Positions 1 to 7,490 of a stretch of DNA of 64,000 bases are shown here, in pieces. The notes beneath the pieces are model-generated. The model saw only the letters and a program-made list of their open reading frames with translations. It was not told where the DNA came from and did no database searches. Location: positions 7,930 to 71,929 of the forward strand of contig JBEDUQ010000304.1 of the NCBI GenBank assembly GCA_040414855.1. The letters are read 5' to 3'. Made by a program: the position numbers and the translations under genes. Origin of the DNA: DASVXQ01 sp040414855. GTDB lineage: Bacteria > Actinomycetota > CALGFH01. How positions within the stretch are numbered: position 1 is the first letter of the stretch; every line of letters starts with the position of its first letter.

Positions 1-986
1 GTGACCACCGAGAGGCCGGGCTCGCCGTCCGGCACCGGCTCCAGGCTGACCGGGTCGACCACCTCCCAGATGTGGGCGTCGTCCATCACGTGCATGCTCG
101 GCCGCTCGTCCTTGGCGGCGACCACCTCGGCGCAGGTGTGCGCCCCGGCGGTCGGGGCCGCCTCGGTGCAGCCGTAGAACTCGTGCAGATCGGCGCCCCA
201 GGTCTCCTCCAGGCGGCGCCTGGTCGAGGGGACGGCGATCCCCGGCTCGCCGGCGCAGAACAGCACCCGCACCGAGCTCGTGGCCGGGTCGAGGTCCAGC
301 TCGCGCATGACCGAGGCCAGGTACAGCGCATAGGAGGGCGTGCAGGCGAGCACGGTCGGACGCAGGTCGGCGATCTGACGCGCGCGGATGCGGCTGTCGA
401 GCCCGCCCGCGGTCAGGATCGGGATGTCCATCAGGTTCAGCGCGTAGTGGACACCCCAGAGCCAGACGTGCGGGCCGTAGCCGAACGCCAGCATGGCGCT
501 GTCGCGACCCGGCCGCAGGCCCATCGCCCACAGCGCGCGGGCGTCCAGCCACGACCACATCCGGCGGTCGAAGCCGGTGTAGCGGAACAGCCTCGGCCGC
601 CCGGTGGTGCCCGAGGACATGAAGGTCTGCCAGCCGCGGTCGCGCCAGGCGTCGTCGTCGACCGAGGTGTAGGTGCCCCAGGGCGGGTTGGCCTCGAGGT
701 CGGCGGCCATGTCCTGCTTGGTGGTGACCGGGATGCGGCGGAGGTCGTCGAGCGAGCGGATGCCCTCCGAACGCACGCCGGCCTCCGCGAGCCTCGCGCG
801 GTAGAAGGGGATCCGCGCGCCGGCGAAGGCGACCGCGGCGCGCAGCTTCTCGAGCTGGATCTGTCGCAGCCGCTCGGGCGGGGCGGTCTCCAGCGCCGGG
901 GCCCAGTACGCCTCGGAGCCGGGACGGTCGGGATCGCTGACGTGGCGCCAGATCGCCTCCCGCCAGACTCCCGCGGGGTCGGTCAC
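1..986 (-). CDS. Phenylacetate-CoA ligase-like AMP-forming enzyme (partial)
   Basis: This is an adenylate-forming CoA ligase of the PaaK type, cut by the left window edge; about 328 residues are visible. An acid substrate would be activated as its acyl-AMP and transferred to CoA. The phosphate-binding loop SSGTTGRP lies near residues 122-129, followed by a typical core (FYGCTEA near residue 270). The GTG start at 986 gives an N-terminus like PaaK-family proteins. The substrate cannot be told from the sequence, and no paa catabolic genes are next to it, so the real acid may not be phenylacetate. Family call is firm; specificity is not. Confidence 0.8.
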   Translation of the reverse strand, partial: MTDPAGVWREAIWRHVSDPDRPGSEAYWAPALETAPPERLRQIQLEKLRAAVAFAGARIPFYRARLAEAGVRSEGIRSLDDLRRIPVTTKQDMAADLEANPPWGTYTSVDDDAWRDRGWQTFMSSGTTGRPRLFRYTGFDRRMWSWLDARALWAMGLRPGRDSAMLAFGYGPHVWLWGVHYALNLMDIPILTAGGLDSRIRARQIADLRPTVLACTPSYALYLASVMRELDLDPATSSVRVLFCAGEPGIAVPSTRRRLEETWGADLHEFYGCTEAAPTAGAHTCAEVVAAKDERPSMHVMDDAHIWEVVDPVSLEPVPDGEPGLSVV

Positions 987-1128
987 GTCCCCGCGAACGG
1001 TGATGCCGCCGGCGCAGGGGCCAGGCGGCCGCCCTCCGGACCAAGGGCGGCCGCCGGCCCCACCCGGCCGTGGCTGTCCGCCAAGTGCAACGGCCAGGCT
1101 GTGGCGGCGAGGCTGGCCGGCATCGCCG

Positions 1129-1272
1129 TCAAGTTCGGGGATCGCGGCGACGGCCCTCCAGCCGCCAAGCGCGACCTGGTTCAGGGACCTGCCATGAGCG
1201 GGGGTTCGGGCGGCCGATGGCCATGCCGGTGCTCTGGTCGGCCCCGGTCACGAACGCAACGTGGTCAGCCAT
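1129..1272 (-). pseudogene. Possible remnant of a short-chain dehydrogenase N-terminus
   Basis: An ATG at 1272 behind a purine-rich GGGAGAG site begins a reading frame whose first residues, MADHVAFVTGADQSTGMAI, resemble the NAD-binding start of SDR enzymes (VTGAxxxxG). After about 22 residues the likeness stops and the frame ends at 1129, with none of the later SDR features (NAG, YxxxK). It looks like the stump of a deleted SDR gene, or a chance resemblance. The rest of 987-1410 shows no other gene. Confidence 0.35.
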
Positions 1273-1410
1273 CAGCTCTCCCGGATCTGGGGACCCCCAC
1301 CCGTTCCGCACTCGAAAGTTAGGCAGAATCGATGCCGATCGTCAATGCCTTGCCCAGTGTGCGCTACGATCGACTGGTGCACCGTAGGCCGGTCAACCAG
1401 GGAGGCGCGG

Positions 1411-1914
1411 GTGGGAGGGCAACCCCAGCGGACCAAGCCCGAACAGCGGGCTCACCACTACCGGCTCGAGGTCGACTGGACCGGCAACCGCGGCCAGGGC
1501 ACCAGCGGCTACCGTGCCTACGACCGCAGCCACCAGGTCGGCGGCGAGGGCAAGCCGCCGATCCCGGGCTCGTCCGACCCGGCCTTCCGCGGCGAGCCGG
1601 ACCGCTGGAACCCGGAGGAGCTGCTGGTCGCCTCGCTCTCGCAATGCCACATGCTGTGGTTCCTGCACCTGGCCGCGGTCGCGGGCGTGGTGGTGGTCGC
1701 CTACACCGACCAGCCCGAGGGGACCATGATCGAGGACCTCCCCAGCGGCGGCGGCCGCTTCAGCGAGGTGGTCCTGCGGCCCCTGGTGACCGTGGCCGAC
1801 GCCGCGATGGTCGAGCGCGCCGGAGCGCTCCACGAGCGCGCGCACCAGCTCTGCTACATCGCGAACTCGGTCAACTTTCCGGTCCGCCACGAGCCGGTCA
1901 CGGCGGTCGCCTGA
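1411..1914 (+). CDS. OsmC family protein
   Basis: A 167-residue OsmC/Ohr-superfamily protein. The family reduces organic hydroperoxides with a reactive cysteine or acts on other thiol-linked substrates. The conserved helix with SLSQCHMLWFLHLA (near residue 75) carries the first cysteine, and a second cysteine sits near the C-terminus (HQLCYIANSVNFPV), matching the two-cysteine arrangement. The GTG start at 1411 follows AGGGAGGCGCGG, a good ribosome binding site. It stands alone upstream of bpa. A thiol-peroxidase role is inferred from family; substrate is unknown. Confidence 0.88.
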   Translation: MGGQPQRTKPEQRAHHYRLEVDWTGNRGQGTSGYRAYDRSHQVGGEGKPPIPGSSDPAFRGEPDRWNPEELLVASLSQCHMLWFLHLAAVAGVVVVAYTDQPEGTMIEDLPSGGGRFSEVVLRPLVTVADAAMVERAGALHERAHQLCYIANSVNFPVRHEPVTAVA

Positions 1915-1952
1915 CGCCGTGGCCGTCCAGGCCGCTGTGGCAAGATGGGTTC

Positions 1953-2459
1953 ATGTCCGAGAACACTTCCCAGCAGCATCCCGAGATCGTCGTGGTCCCG
2001 CGGAGAGCACCCGAGGACCAGCGGCAGGCGGCCGCCGAGACCGAGACCGTCTCCAGCCCCGCCAAGGTCATGCGCATCGGCTCGATGGTGCGGCAGCTGC
2101 TCGAGGAGGTCCGGCAGGCGCCGCTGGACGACGCCGGTCGCGCCAGGCTCAAGGAGATCCTCGACATCTCCCTGCGCGAGCTGGCTGACAGCCTGTCGCC
2201 CGACCTGGCGGCCGAGCTGGACCGGATCACCCTGCCGCTCGAGGCCCAGACACCCAGCGAGCCGGAGCTGCGGATCGCGCAGGCCCAGCTGGTCGGCTGG
2301 CTGGAGGGCCTGTTCCACGGCATCCAGGCGACCCTGTTCGCGCAGCAGATGGCGGCCCGCAACCAGCTCCAGGAGATGCGCGGCCGTGGCCTGCCCGGGA
2401 CGCCCGGTGCCCAGGCGGCGCGTGAAGAGGACCGCTCGCTCGGCGGGACCTACCTCTAG
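1953..2459 (+). CDS. bpa: Bacterial proteasome activator Bpa/PafE
   Basis: A 168-residue protein of the DUF2587/Bpa family. In Mycobacterium it forms a dodecameric ring that docks on the 20S proteasome and opens its gate without ATP, feeding unfolded or heat-damaged substrates. The conserved four-helix core is clear (KVMRIGSMVRQLLEEVR near residue 33; AQAQLVGWLEGLFHGIQ near 112). The C-terminus ends GTYL, equivalent to the gate-opening GQYL tail of mycobacterial PafE. The ATG at 1953 gives the usual acidic disordered N-terminus. No proteasome genes are visible here; a 20S proteasome elsewhere in the genome is expected. Confidence 0.95.
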   Translation: MSENTSQQHPEIVVVPRRAPEDQRQAAAETETVSSPAKVMRIGSMVRQLLEEVRQAPLDDAGRARLKEILDISLRELADSLSPDLAAELDRITLPLEAQTPSEPELRIAQAQLVGWLEGLFHGIQATLFAQQMAARNQLQEMRGRGLPGTPGAQAAREEDRSLGGTYL

Positions 2460-2538
2460 CCTCTAGCCGGGTCGCCCGCCGGCCAGCCGAGTCGCCTCGC
2501 CGCTCGCCGAGTCGTCCCTGGCTTATCGGGCCGCGAAC

Positions 2539-3315
2539 TCAGAGCGTGGGGACCCTGGCGCGGTAACGCCTCGCCAGCTCGGCGTTGTACCCGTCGCCAC
2601 CAGGGCTGTTCGAGCTGCGCCAGAGCGGCAGCTCGACCCCGCCGGCGGCGGCGCGGTCGACCAGGCCCGCCAGCAGCAGGTTCCACAGATAGACCGAGGC
2701 CAGCGACGACAGCGGCCCGGTGACCGTCTGATCGCGGCGGTATGCGGCGTCCCCTGGCGGAACCAGCGTGTCGATCACGAAATCGGCCACCTCGTCCAGC
2801 TTGACCCCGGCCCGCGCCAGAGCCTGCCGCAGGTGCGGCAGCGAGGTGACCGCGACCACCTCGACCCCGGCGGCCCGCAGGCACTGCGCCAGCTCGACCG
2901 GGACCGGGTTCGCTCCCGAGGTCGAGAACACGAACGCCAGCTCGCCCGGGCGCGGCTCGGCCGCCGCGACCAGCACCGCCGCCAGACCGCTGCCGCGCTC
3001 GATCAGGCTCGACGCCAGACCGCCGGAGAGCGGCAGCAGGCCAGGATGGTAGACGGGCTTGACGCAGGCGAGCCCGCCGGCCCGGTAGAAGGTCTCGAGC
3101 ACCAGCGCCATCGAGTGGCCGGTCCCCGCGGTCAGCAGCACCCCGCCGGAGACGATCACCTCCAGCGCCCGGTCGGCCACGCGGTCGAGCACGCCGCGGT
3201 TGTGCGCCCCCACCGCCTCCAGGTGCGCGCGCATCAGCTCGCCGAAGTCGCCGGACGCAGCGCCCGATCCGGGCGGGGGCGCGACGCCATCTACGTCCCG
3301 TGACCCGGCGGCCAT
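2539..3315 (-). CDS. SIS-domain sugar-phosphate-binding protein
   Basis: A 258-residue protein with one SIS (sugar isomerase) domain, the fold used to bind phosphosugars in isomerases and regulators. Typical parts are the glycine-rich GGVLLTAGTGHS segment near residue 57 and FVFSTSGANPVPVELA near 127, followed by the Rossmann-like VEVVAVTSL. It resembles the UPF0309 group. ATG at 3315 has GGGGAGG eight bases upstream. It starts 19 bases after the fur-family gene on the same strand, so the two are probably cotranscribed. The true sugar substrate is unknown. Confidence 0.8.
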   Translation of the reverse strand: MAAGSRDVDGVAPPPGSGAASGDFGELMRAHLEAVGAHNRGVLDRVADRALEVIVSGGVLLTAGTGHSMALVLETFYRAGGLACVKPVYHPGLLPLSGGLASSLIERGSGLAAVLVAAAEPRPGELAFVFSTSGANPVPVELAQCLRAAGVEVVAVTSLPHLRQALARAGVKLDEVADFVIDTLVPPGDAAYRRDQTVTGPLSSLASVYLWNLLLAGLVDRAAAGGVELPLWRSSNSPGGDGYNAELARRYRARVPTL

Positions 3316-3334
3316 CTCGAGACCTCCCCGTCGC

Positions 3335-3784
3335 TCAGCCCCGGCCGCGTGCCTGGCAGCCAGAGCAGAGGCCCCAGAACGTCACGTCGGCCTCGTCGAT
3401 GGTGAAGCCCGCGTCGCCGGCGGGTTTCAGGCATGGCGCGCGGCCAACCACGCAGTCGACGTCCGCGACCCGGCCGCACCGCCGGCAGACCAGGTGATGG
3501 TGGTTGTCACCCACCCGGCGCTCGAAGCGGGCCGGCGAGCCCGCCGGCTCGATGCGCCGCACCAGGCCGGCCCGCTCGAAGACGCGCAGCACGTCGTAGA
3601 CGGCCTGGGTCGACACCGCGCCGAGCCGCGAGCGGGCGGCGGTGACGATCTGCTCCACATCGGGGTGGTCCAGCTCGCCGACCGAGGCGAGCACGGCGAG
3701 CCGGGGCGCGGTCACCCGAAGCCGCGCACCGCGCAGCAACACGACGTCCTCGACCGGATGGGCCGGGGTGGGTCTGGTGGTCAT
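3335..3784 (-). CDS. Fur family metalloregulator
   Basis: A 149-residue Fur-superfamily repressor. The winged helix (VSTQAVYDVLRVFERAGLVRRI, about residues 55-76) is followed by the metal-sensing dimerisation domain with DNHHHLVCRRCGRVADV and a second CxxC (CSGC) near the C-terminus, the structural zinc ligands. The N-terminus and HHHLVC core are closest to FurA/CatR/PerR types rather than Zur. ATG 3784 is preferred over the upstream GTG at 3823 because the latter lies inside a 17-bp palindrome that looks like the gene's own operator. The metal or peroxide signal is not determined. Confidence 0.88.
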   Translation of the reverse strand: MTTRPTPAHPVEDVVLLRGARLRVTAPRLAVLASVGELDHPDVEQIVTAARSRLGAVSTQAVYDVLRVFERAGLVRRIEPAGSPARFERRVGDNHHHLVCRRCGRVADVDCVVGRAPCLKPAGDAGFTIDEADVTFWGLCSGCQARGRG

Positions 3785-3808
3785 CACACCGCGTACTCTA
3801 CGGCGCTG

Positions 3809-3825
3809 TCTTGAACGGTTCAAGA
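3809..3825. promoter_or_regulatory. Fur-family operator (8-1-8 inverted repeat)
   Basis: TCTTGAACGGTTCAAGA is a perfect 8-1-8 inverted repeat, containing the 7-1-7 geometry typical of Fur/PerR/Zur boxes. It sits 25 bases upstream of the Fur-family start and 43 bases upstream of the divergent GH38 gene, so autoregulation, and perhaps control of the mannosidase, is inferred. Confidence 0.7.
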
Positions 3826-3867
3826 AAGCGACGGTGTCAACAGGGTCGCTCCGGGTACGCTTGGTGG

Positions 3868-6573
3868 ATGCCAGCCAGCCAGCCCCGCGTCGTGTACCTG
3901 GTCCCCCACACGCACTGGGACCGCGAGTGGTACGAACCCTTCCAGCGCTTCCGCATGCGCCTGGTCGACCTGCTCGACCACGTGCTGGACCGCGCCGAGG
4001 CGGACCCGGCCTACCGCTTCACCATGGACGGGCAGATGGCCGCCATCGAGGACTACCTGGAGATCCGGCCCGAGGCGGCCGACCGCGTGCGCGCGCTGGT
4101 CGAAGCCGGCCAGCTCGCGATCGGCCCGTGGCAGATCCTCTCCGACGAGTTCCTCGCCTCCGGCGAGACCCTGGTCCGCAACCTGGAGCGGGGCCTGCGC
4201 TCCGCCGTGCGGCTCGGCGGCGCCATGCGGGTCGGCTACCTTCCCGACGAGTTCGGCCACGCGGCCCAGATGCCACAGATCATGCGACGCGCGGGCTTCG
4301 AGCACGCCACGGTCTGGCGCGGGGTGCCGTCGTCGATCGGCAACCACGTGTTCCTGTGGTCGGCCCCGGACGGCTCGACCGTCCGCGCCGAGTACCTGCC
4401 GCTCGGCTACGGCAACGCGGCGCTGCTGCTGGAGCTGCCCGACCGGCTCGCCGAGCGGGTGCGGCAGCTCGAGGAGCGCATGCTGCCGTTCTTCGAGGAC
4501 GGTGGCGCGCTGCTGGCGATGTACGGCGAGGACCATTTCAAGCCGCTCGACGACCTCATGGACGTGCTGACCGCGATCAACGCCGCCCAGGACAGCTACC
4601 GGATCGAGACCTCCACGCTCAGCGGCTACATCGCCGAAACCGCCGGCGGCGACGGTGCCACCGAGAGCACCGCACTGCCCTCCTGGCGCGGTGAGCTGCG
4701 CTCCAGCGCCCGCGCCAACGTGCTGATGGGCGTGCTGTCGGCGCGGCTGCACCTGAAGGCGTCGCTCGGTCGCGCCGAGCGGCTGCTCGAACGCTACGCC
4801 GAGCCGCTGAACGCCTTGCACGCCAGGCACTGGCCGGCGCGCTTCCTGGAAGTGGGCTGGAACAAGGTGATCGACAGCTCCGGCCACGACTCGATCACCG
4901 GCTGCGGCGCCGACAGCGTCGCGCAGCAGGTCGCCGCCCGGCTGGCCGAGGCCGAGCAGATCGGCACCGGCCTGCGCGACCGGGTCGCCGCCGAGGTCGC
5001 CGCGTCGGTGCCGGCCGGCGGCGTGGCGGTGCTCAACCCCTCTCCGGTCCCGCGCGAAGGGATCGTCGAGCTCGACGTCGAGGTCCCGGCCTCCTGGGAC
5101 GAGGTCGCGGTCGAGCTGCCCGACGGGCGATTGCTGGCCACCCAGGAGGTGGGCCGCTCCTCGCCGGTGCGCTACGGATTCGAGGCGCTGCCGGAGCCCA
5201 GGCGCCTGGAGCGGCAAGAGCCGGAGCGCCGCCGCCTGCTCGCAAGCGTGCCCGTGCCGCCACTCGGCTGGACGGCCCTCCGACCGCGACAGGGAGGCGG
5301 CGGGCTGCCGGCCGCCGGTCCGGTAACGCTGCACGGCAACCGCATCGCCAACGGGCTGGTCGAGGTCACCGTGCGCGCCGACGGCTGCCTGCTGGTCAGC
5401 GGCGGCGGGGCGACCCTCGACGGGGTCGCCCGCCTGGTCGACGGCGGCGACGCCGGCGACAGCTACAACTACGCCCCGCCAGCCACCGACCTGGAGGTCA
5501 GCGAGCCGGTCGCGGTCGAGCTGACGCCGCTGGCCGCCGGGCCGCTGCGCGCCGCGGTCGAGGTTGTGCGGACCTATCGCTGGCCGCGCGGCCTGGACGG
5601 CCCCGGCGGGCTGGAGGGCACCGCCCGGGCGAGCGAGGCCGACGAGCTGGTGGACGTGCCGGTCACGACCACCGTCGAGCTGCGCGCGGGCGAGCCGTTC
5701 GTGCGGCTGCGGGTGGCGTTCGACAACCCCTGCGTGCAGCACCGCCTGCGACTGCACGTGCCTCTGGCCACCGCGGCCGACGGCTCGGCGGCGGAGGGGC
5801 AGTTCGCGGTGGTGGAGCGCGGGCGCGGCGGCGAGGGCGGCCACGGCGAGGTGCCGCTGCCGACCTTCCCCGCCCGCGGCTTCGTCGCCGCCGGCGGCAC
5901 CGCCGTGCTGCTCGACCACGCGAGCGAGTACGAGCTGGTTGCCGGGGACGCGCTGGGCGCCGCGGGCGCGGCGGGCGCAGAGGCAGGCGGCGACCTGACC
6001 GGCGGGGGCGCCGCGGGCGGCACGGGCACCGCGGGCGGCACGGCCACCGCGGGCACCGAGCTGGCGATCACCCTGCTGCGCTCGACCGGGCTGATCAGCC
6101 GCGACACCAACCCCTACAGGCTCGAGCCGGCGGGCCCCGAGCTGCCGATCCCGGAGGCGCAGTGCGTCGGGCCGGTCAGCGACACCCTGGCGGTCCTGCC
6201 CGCCGCGGGCGAGGACCTGCTCGCCCAGGCCGAGCGGTACCGCCACGACCTGGTGGTCGCCGCCGGCACCGGAACGGAGGGCCCGCTTCGCGAGGCCGCC
6301 GGGCTGGAGGTCGCGGGCGACGGGGGCACGGTGCTCTCCTCGCTGCGCCGCCGCGACGGCTGGCTGGAGCTGCGGTTGGTGCGCGAGCGCCCCAACGCCG
6401 GCACCGCGACCGTCATCGGCCCGTTCACCGAGGCTCGCGACTGCGATCTGCTCGGCCGGCCCGGAGCGTCCCTCAACCTCGTCGGGCCCGGCCCGGACCC
6501 CGGAGCCGCCGCCGGAGGCAGGCTCGAGCTCGAGCTCGGACCGTGGGAGATCCGCACGGTTCAGCTCAGGTGA
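3868..6573 (+). CDS. Glycoside hydrolase family 38 alpha-mannosidase
   Basis: A 901-residue GH38 enzyme, which removes alpha-linked mannose with retention using an aspartate nucleophile and a zinc ion. The zinc motif HTHWDREW starts at residue 14 and the nucleophile is expected at Asp127 in LPDEFGHAAQMPQI. A second metal region, SSGHDSITGCGAD, is near residue 335. The C-terminal beta-domains follow. Around residues 696-730 there is a Gly/Ala/Thr low-complexity insert. ATG 3868 removes a non-homologous extension. No signal peptide is seen, so it is likely cytoplasmic, acting on imported or recycled mannosides. There are no transporter neighbours. Confidence 0.9.
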   Translation: MPASQPRVVYLVPHTHWDREWYEPFQRFRMRLVDLLDHVLDRAEADPAYRFTMDGQMAAIEDYLEIRPEAADRVRALVEAGQLAIGPWQILSDEFLASGETLVRNLERGLRSAVRLGGAMRVGYLPDEFGHAAQMPQIMRRAGFEHATVWRGVPSSIGNHVFLWSAPDGSTVRAEYLPLGYGNAALLLELPDRLAERVRQLEERMLPFFEDGGALLAMYGEDHFKPLDDLMDVLTAINAAQDSYRIETSTLSGYIAETAGGDGATESTALPSWRGELRSSARANVLMGVLSARLHLKASLGRAERLLERYAEPLNALHARHWPARFLEVGWNKVIDSSGHDSITGCGADSVAQQVAARLAEAEQIGTGLRDRVAAEVAASVPAGGVAVLNPSPVPREGIVELDVEVPASWDEVAVELPDGRLLATQEVGRSSPVRYGFEALPEPRRLERQEPERRRLLASVPVPPLGWTALRPRQGGGGLPAAGPVTLHGNRIANGLVEVTVRADGCLLVSGGGATLDGVARLVDGGDAGDSYNYAPPATDLEVSEPVAVELTPLAAGPLRAAVEVVRTYRWPRGLDGPGGLEGTARASEADELVDVPVTTTVELRAGEPFVRLRVAFDNPCVQHRLRLHVPLATAADGSAAEGQFAVVERGRGGEGGHGEVPLPTFPARGFVAAGGTAVLLDHASEYELVAGDALGAAGAAGAEAGGDLTGGGAAGGTGTAGGTATAGTELAITLLRSTGLISRDTNPYRLEPAGPELPIPEAQCVGPVSDTLAVLPAAGEDLLAQAERYRHDLVVAAGTGTEGPLREAAGLEVAGDGGTVLSSLRRRDGWLELRLVRERPNAGTATVIGPFTEARDCDLLGRPGASLNLVGPGPDPGAAAGGRLELELGPWEIRTVQLR

Positions 6574-6730
6574 GCGGGACCTTGCAACCGCGCCACCCGG
6601 TGACTCCCGACCACTTTGACACGGAACGCGCGGCGCACTACGTTTCACTCCCCGATCAAAGACTTGCAGAGATTGCGGTCTTCGAGAGCTTTCCCCCATA
6701 TAACGGTCTCATCTGGAGGAACCCCCAGAA

Positions 6731-7483
6731 ATGTGCCGGCTCCTGGCCTTCGTTTCCAACCGAGCGACGACCGCCCGCAAGCTCGTGGGCGAGCGCGAGT
6801 TCGAGTCTTTTCTCGGGCTGTCGTTCGAGCACGGCGACGGCTGGGGCATCGGCTGGCACGACGGCGACGGCGAGCTGAACGTCGAGAAGGACGTCGAGGC
6901 GGCGCACGCCAGCGACCTGCTCGACAAGCTGGCCCGCACCACCGAGATGGACGCGATGGTGCTGCACCTCCGCAAGGCGAGCCCGGGGATGGGGGTCACC
7001 TTCGAGAACACCCATCCGTTCTCCAGCGGCAAGCTCGCCTTCGCGCACAACGGCTGGATCCGGCCGGCCGCCGAGCTGAAGCGGCTGCTGGCGCCCGCGG
7101 CGCGCGACGCGCTGCGCGGCACCACCGACTCGGAGCGCTACTTCAAGCTCCTGCTCGCCCAGGTCGAGGAGGCCGGCTCGGTCGAGCTCGCGCTGCCCAA
7201 GCTGCTCGAGCGGGTGCGCGGCTCGTTCCGCTACACCGCGCTCAACTTCGTGCTGCTGACCGAGCGCCGCCTCTACGCGGTCTGCGACTTCAGCCAGGAG
7301 GCGGCCAACCGCCGCGGCGACCCGGACTACTACACCCTCGGCTACCGGCGCACCGCCGGCTCCGTGGTGGTCGGCTCGTCCGGGTCCTGGGGCGACCGCC
7401 CGAGCTGGGCAAGCCTGGCCAACCACCAGGCACTGGTGGTCGACCGGGACAGCCTCCAGACCAGGCTGCTCCAGGTCGGCTGA
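6731..7483 (+). CDS. Class II glutamine amidotransferase (YafJ-like)
   Basis: A 250-residue Ntn-type amidotransferase. It begins MCRLLAF, so Cys2 becomes the N-terminal nucleophile after Met removal. HGDGWGIGW (near 35), VLHLRKAS (near 78) and FAHNGWI (near 102) match the class II GATase core. Only the amidotransferase domain is present, as in the YafJ/EgtC group; no synthase partner is adjacent. A ribosome site (GGAGG) lies just upstream of ATG 6731. The acceptor substrate is unknown, but gamma-glutamyl hydrolysis like EgtC is possible. Confidence 0.85.
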   Translation: MCRLLAFVSNRATTARKLVGEREFESFLGLSFEHGDGWGIGWHDGDGELNVEKDVEAAHASDLLDKLARTTEMDAMVLHLRKASPGMGVTFENTHPFSSGKLAFAHNGWIRPAAELKRLLAPAARDALRGTTDSERYFKLLLAQVEEAGSVELALPKLLERVRGSFRYTALNFVLLTERRLYAVCDFSQEAANRRGDPDYYTLGYRRTAGSVVVGSSGSWGDRPSWASLANHQALVVDRDSLQTRLLQVG

Positions 7484-7490
7484 GCCGGCA

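Noticed and set aside
72..1322. Long plus-strand frame across the PaaK-like ligase region
   Set aside because: It is an antisense shadow: no family likeness, and the minus strand encodes a clear adenylate-forming enzyme. Similar antisense frames throughout (for example 3820-6699, 7638-9653, 57080-59536) were rejected for the same reason.
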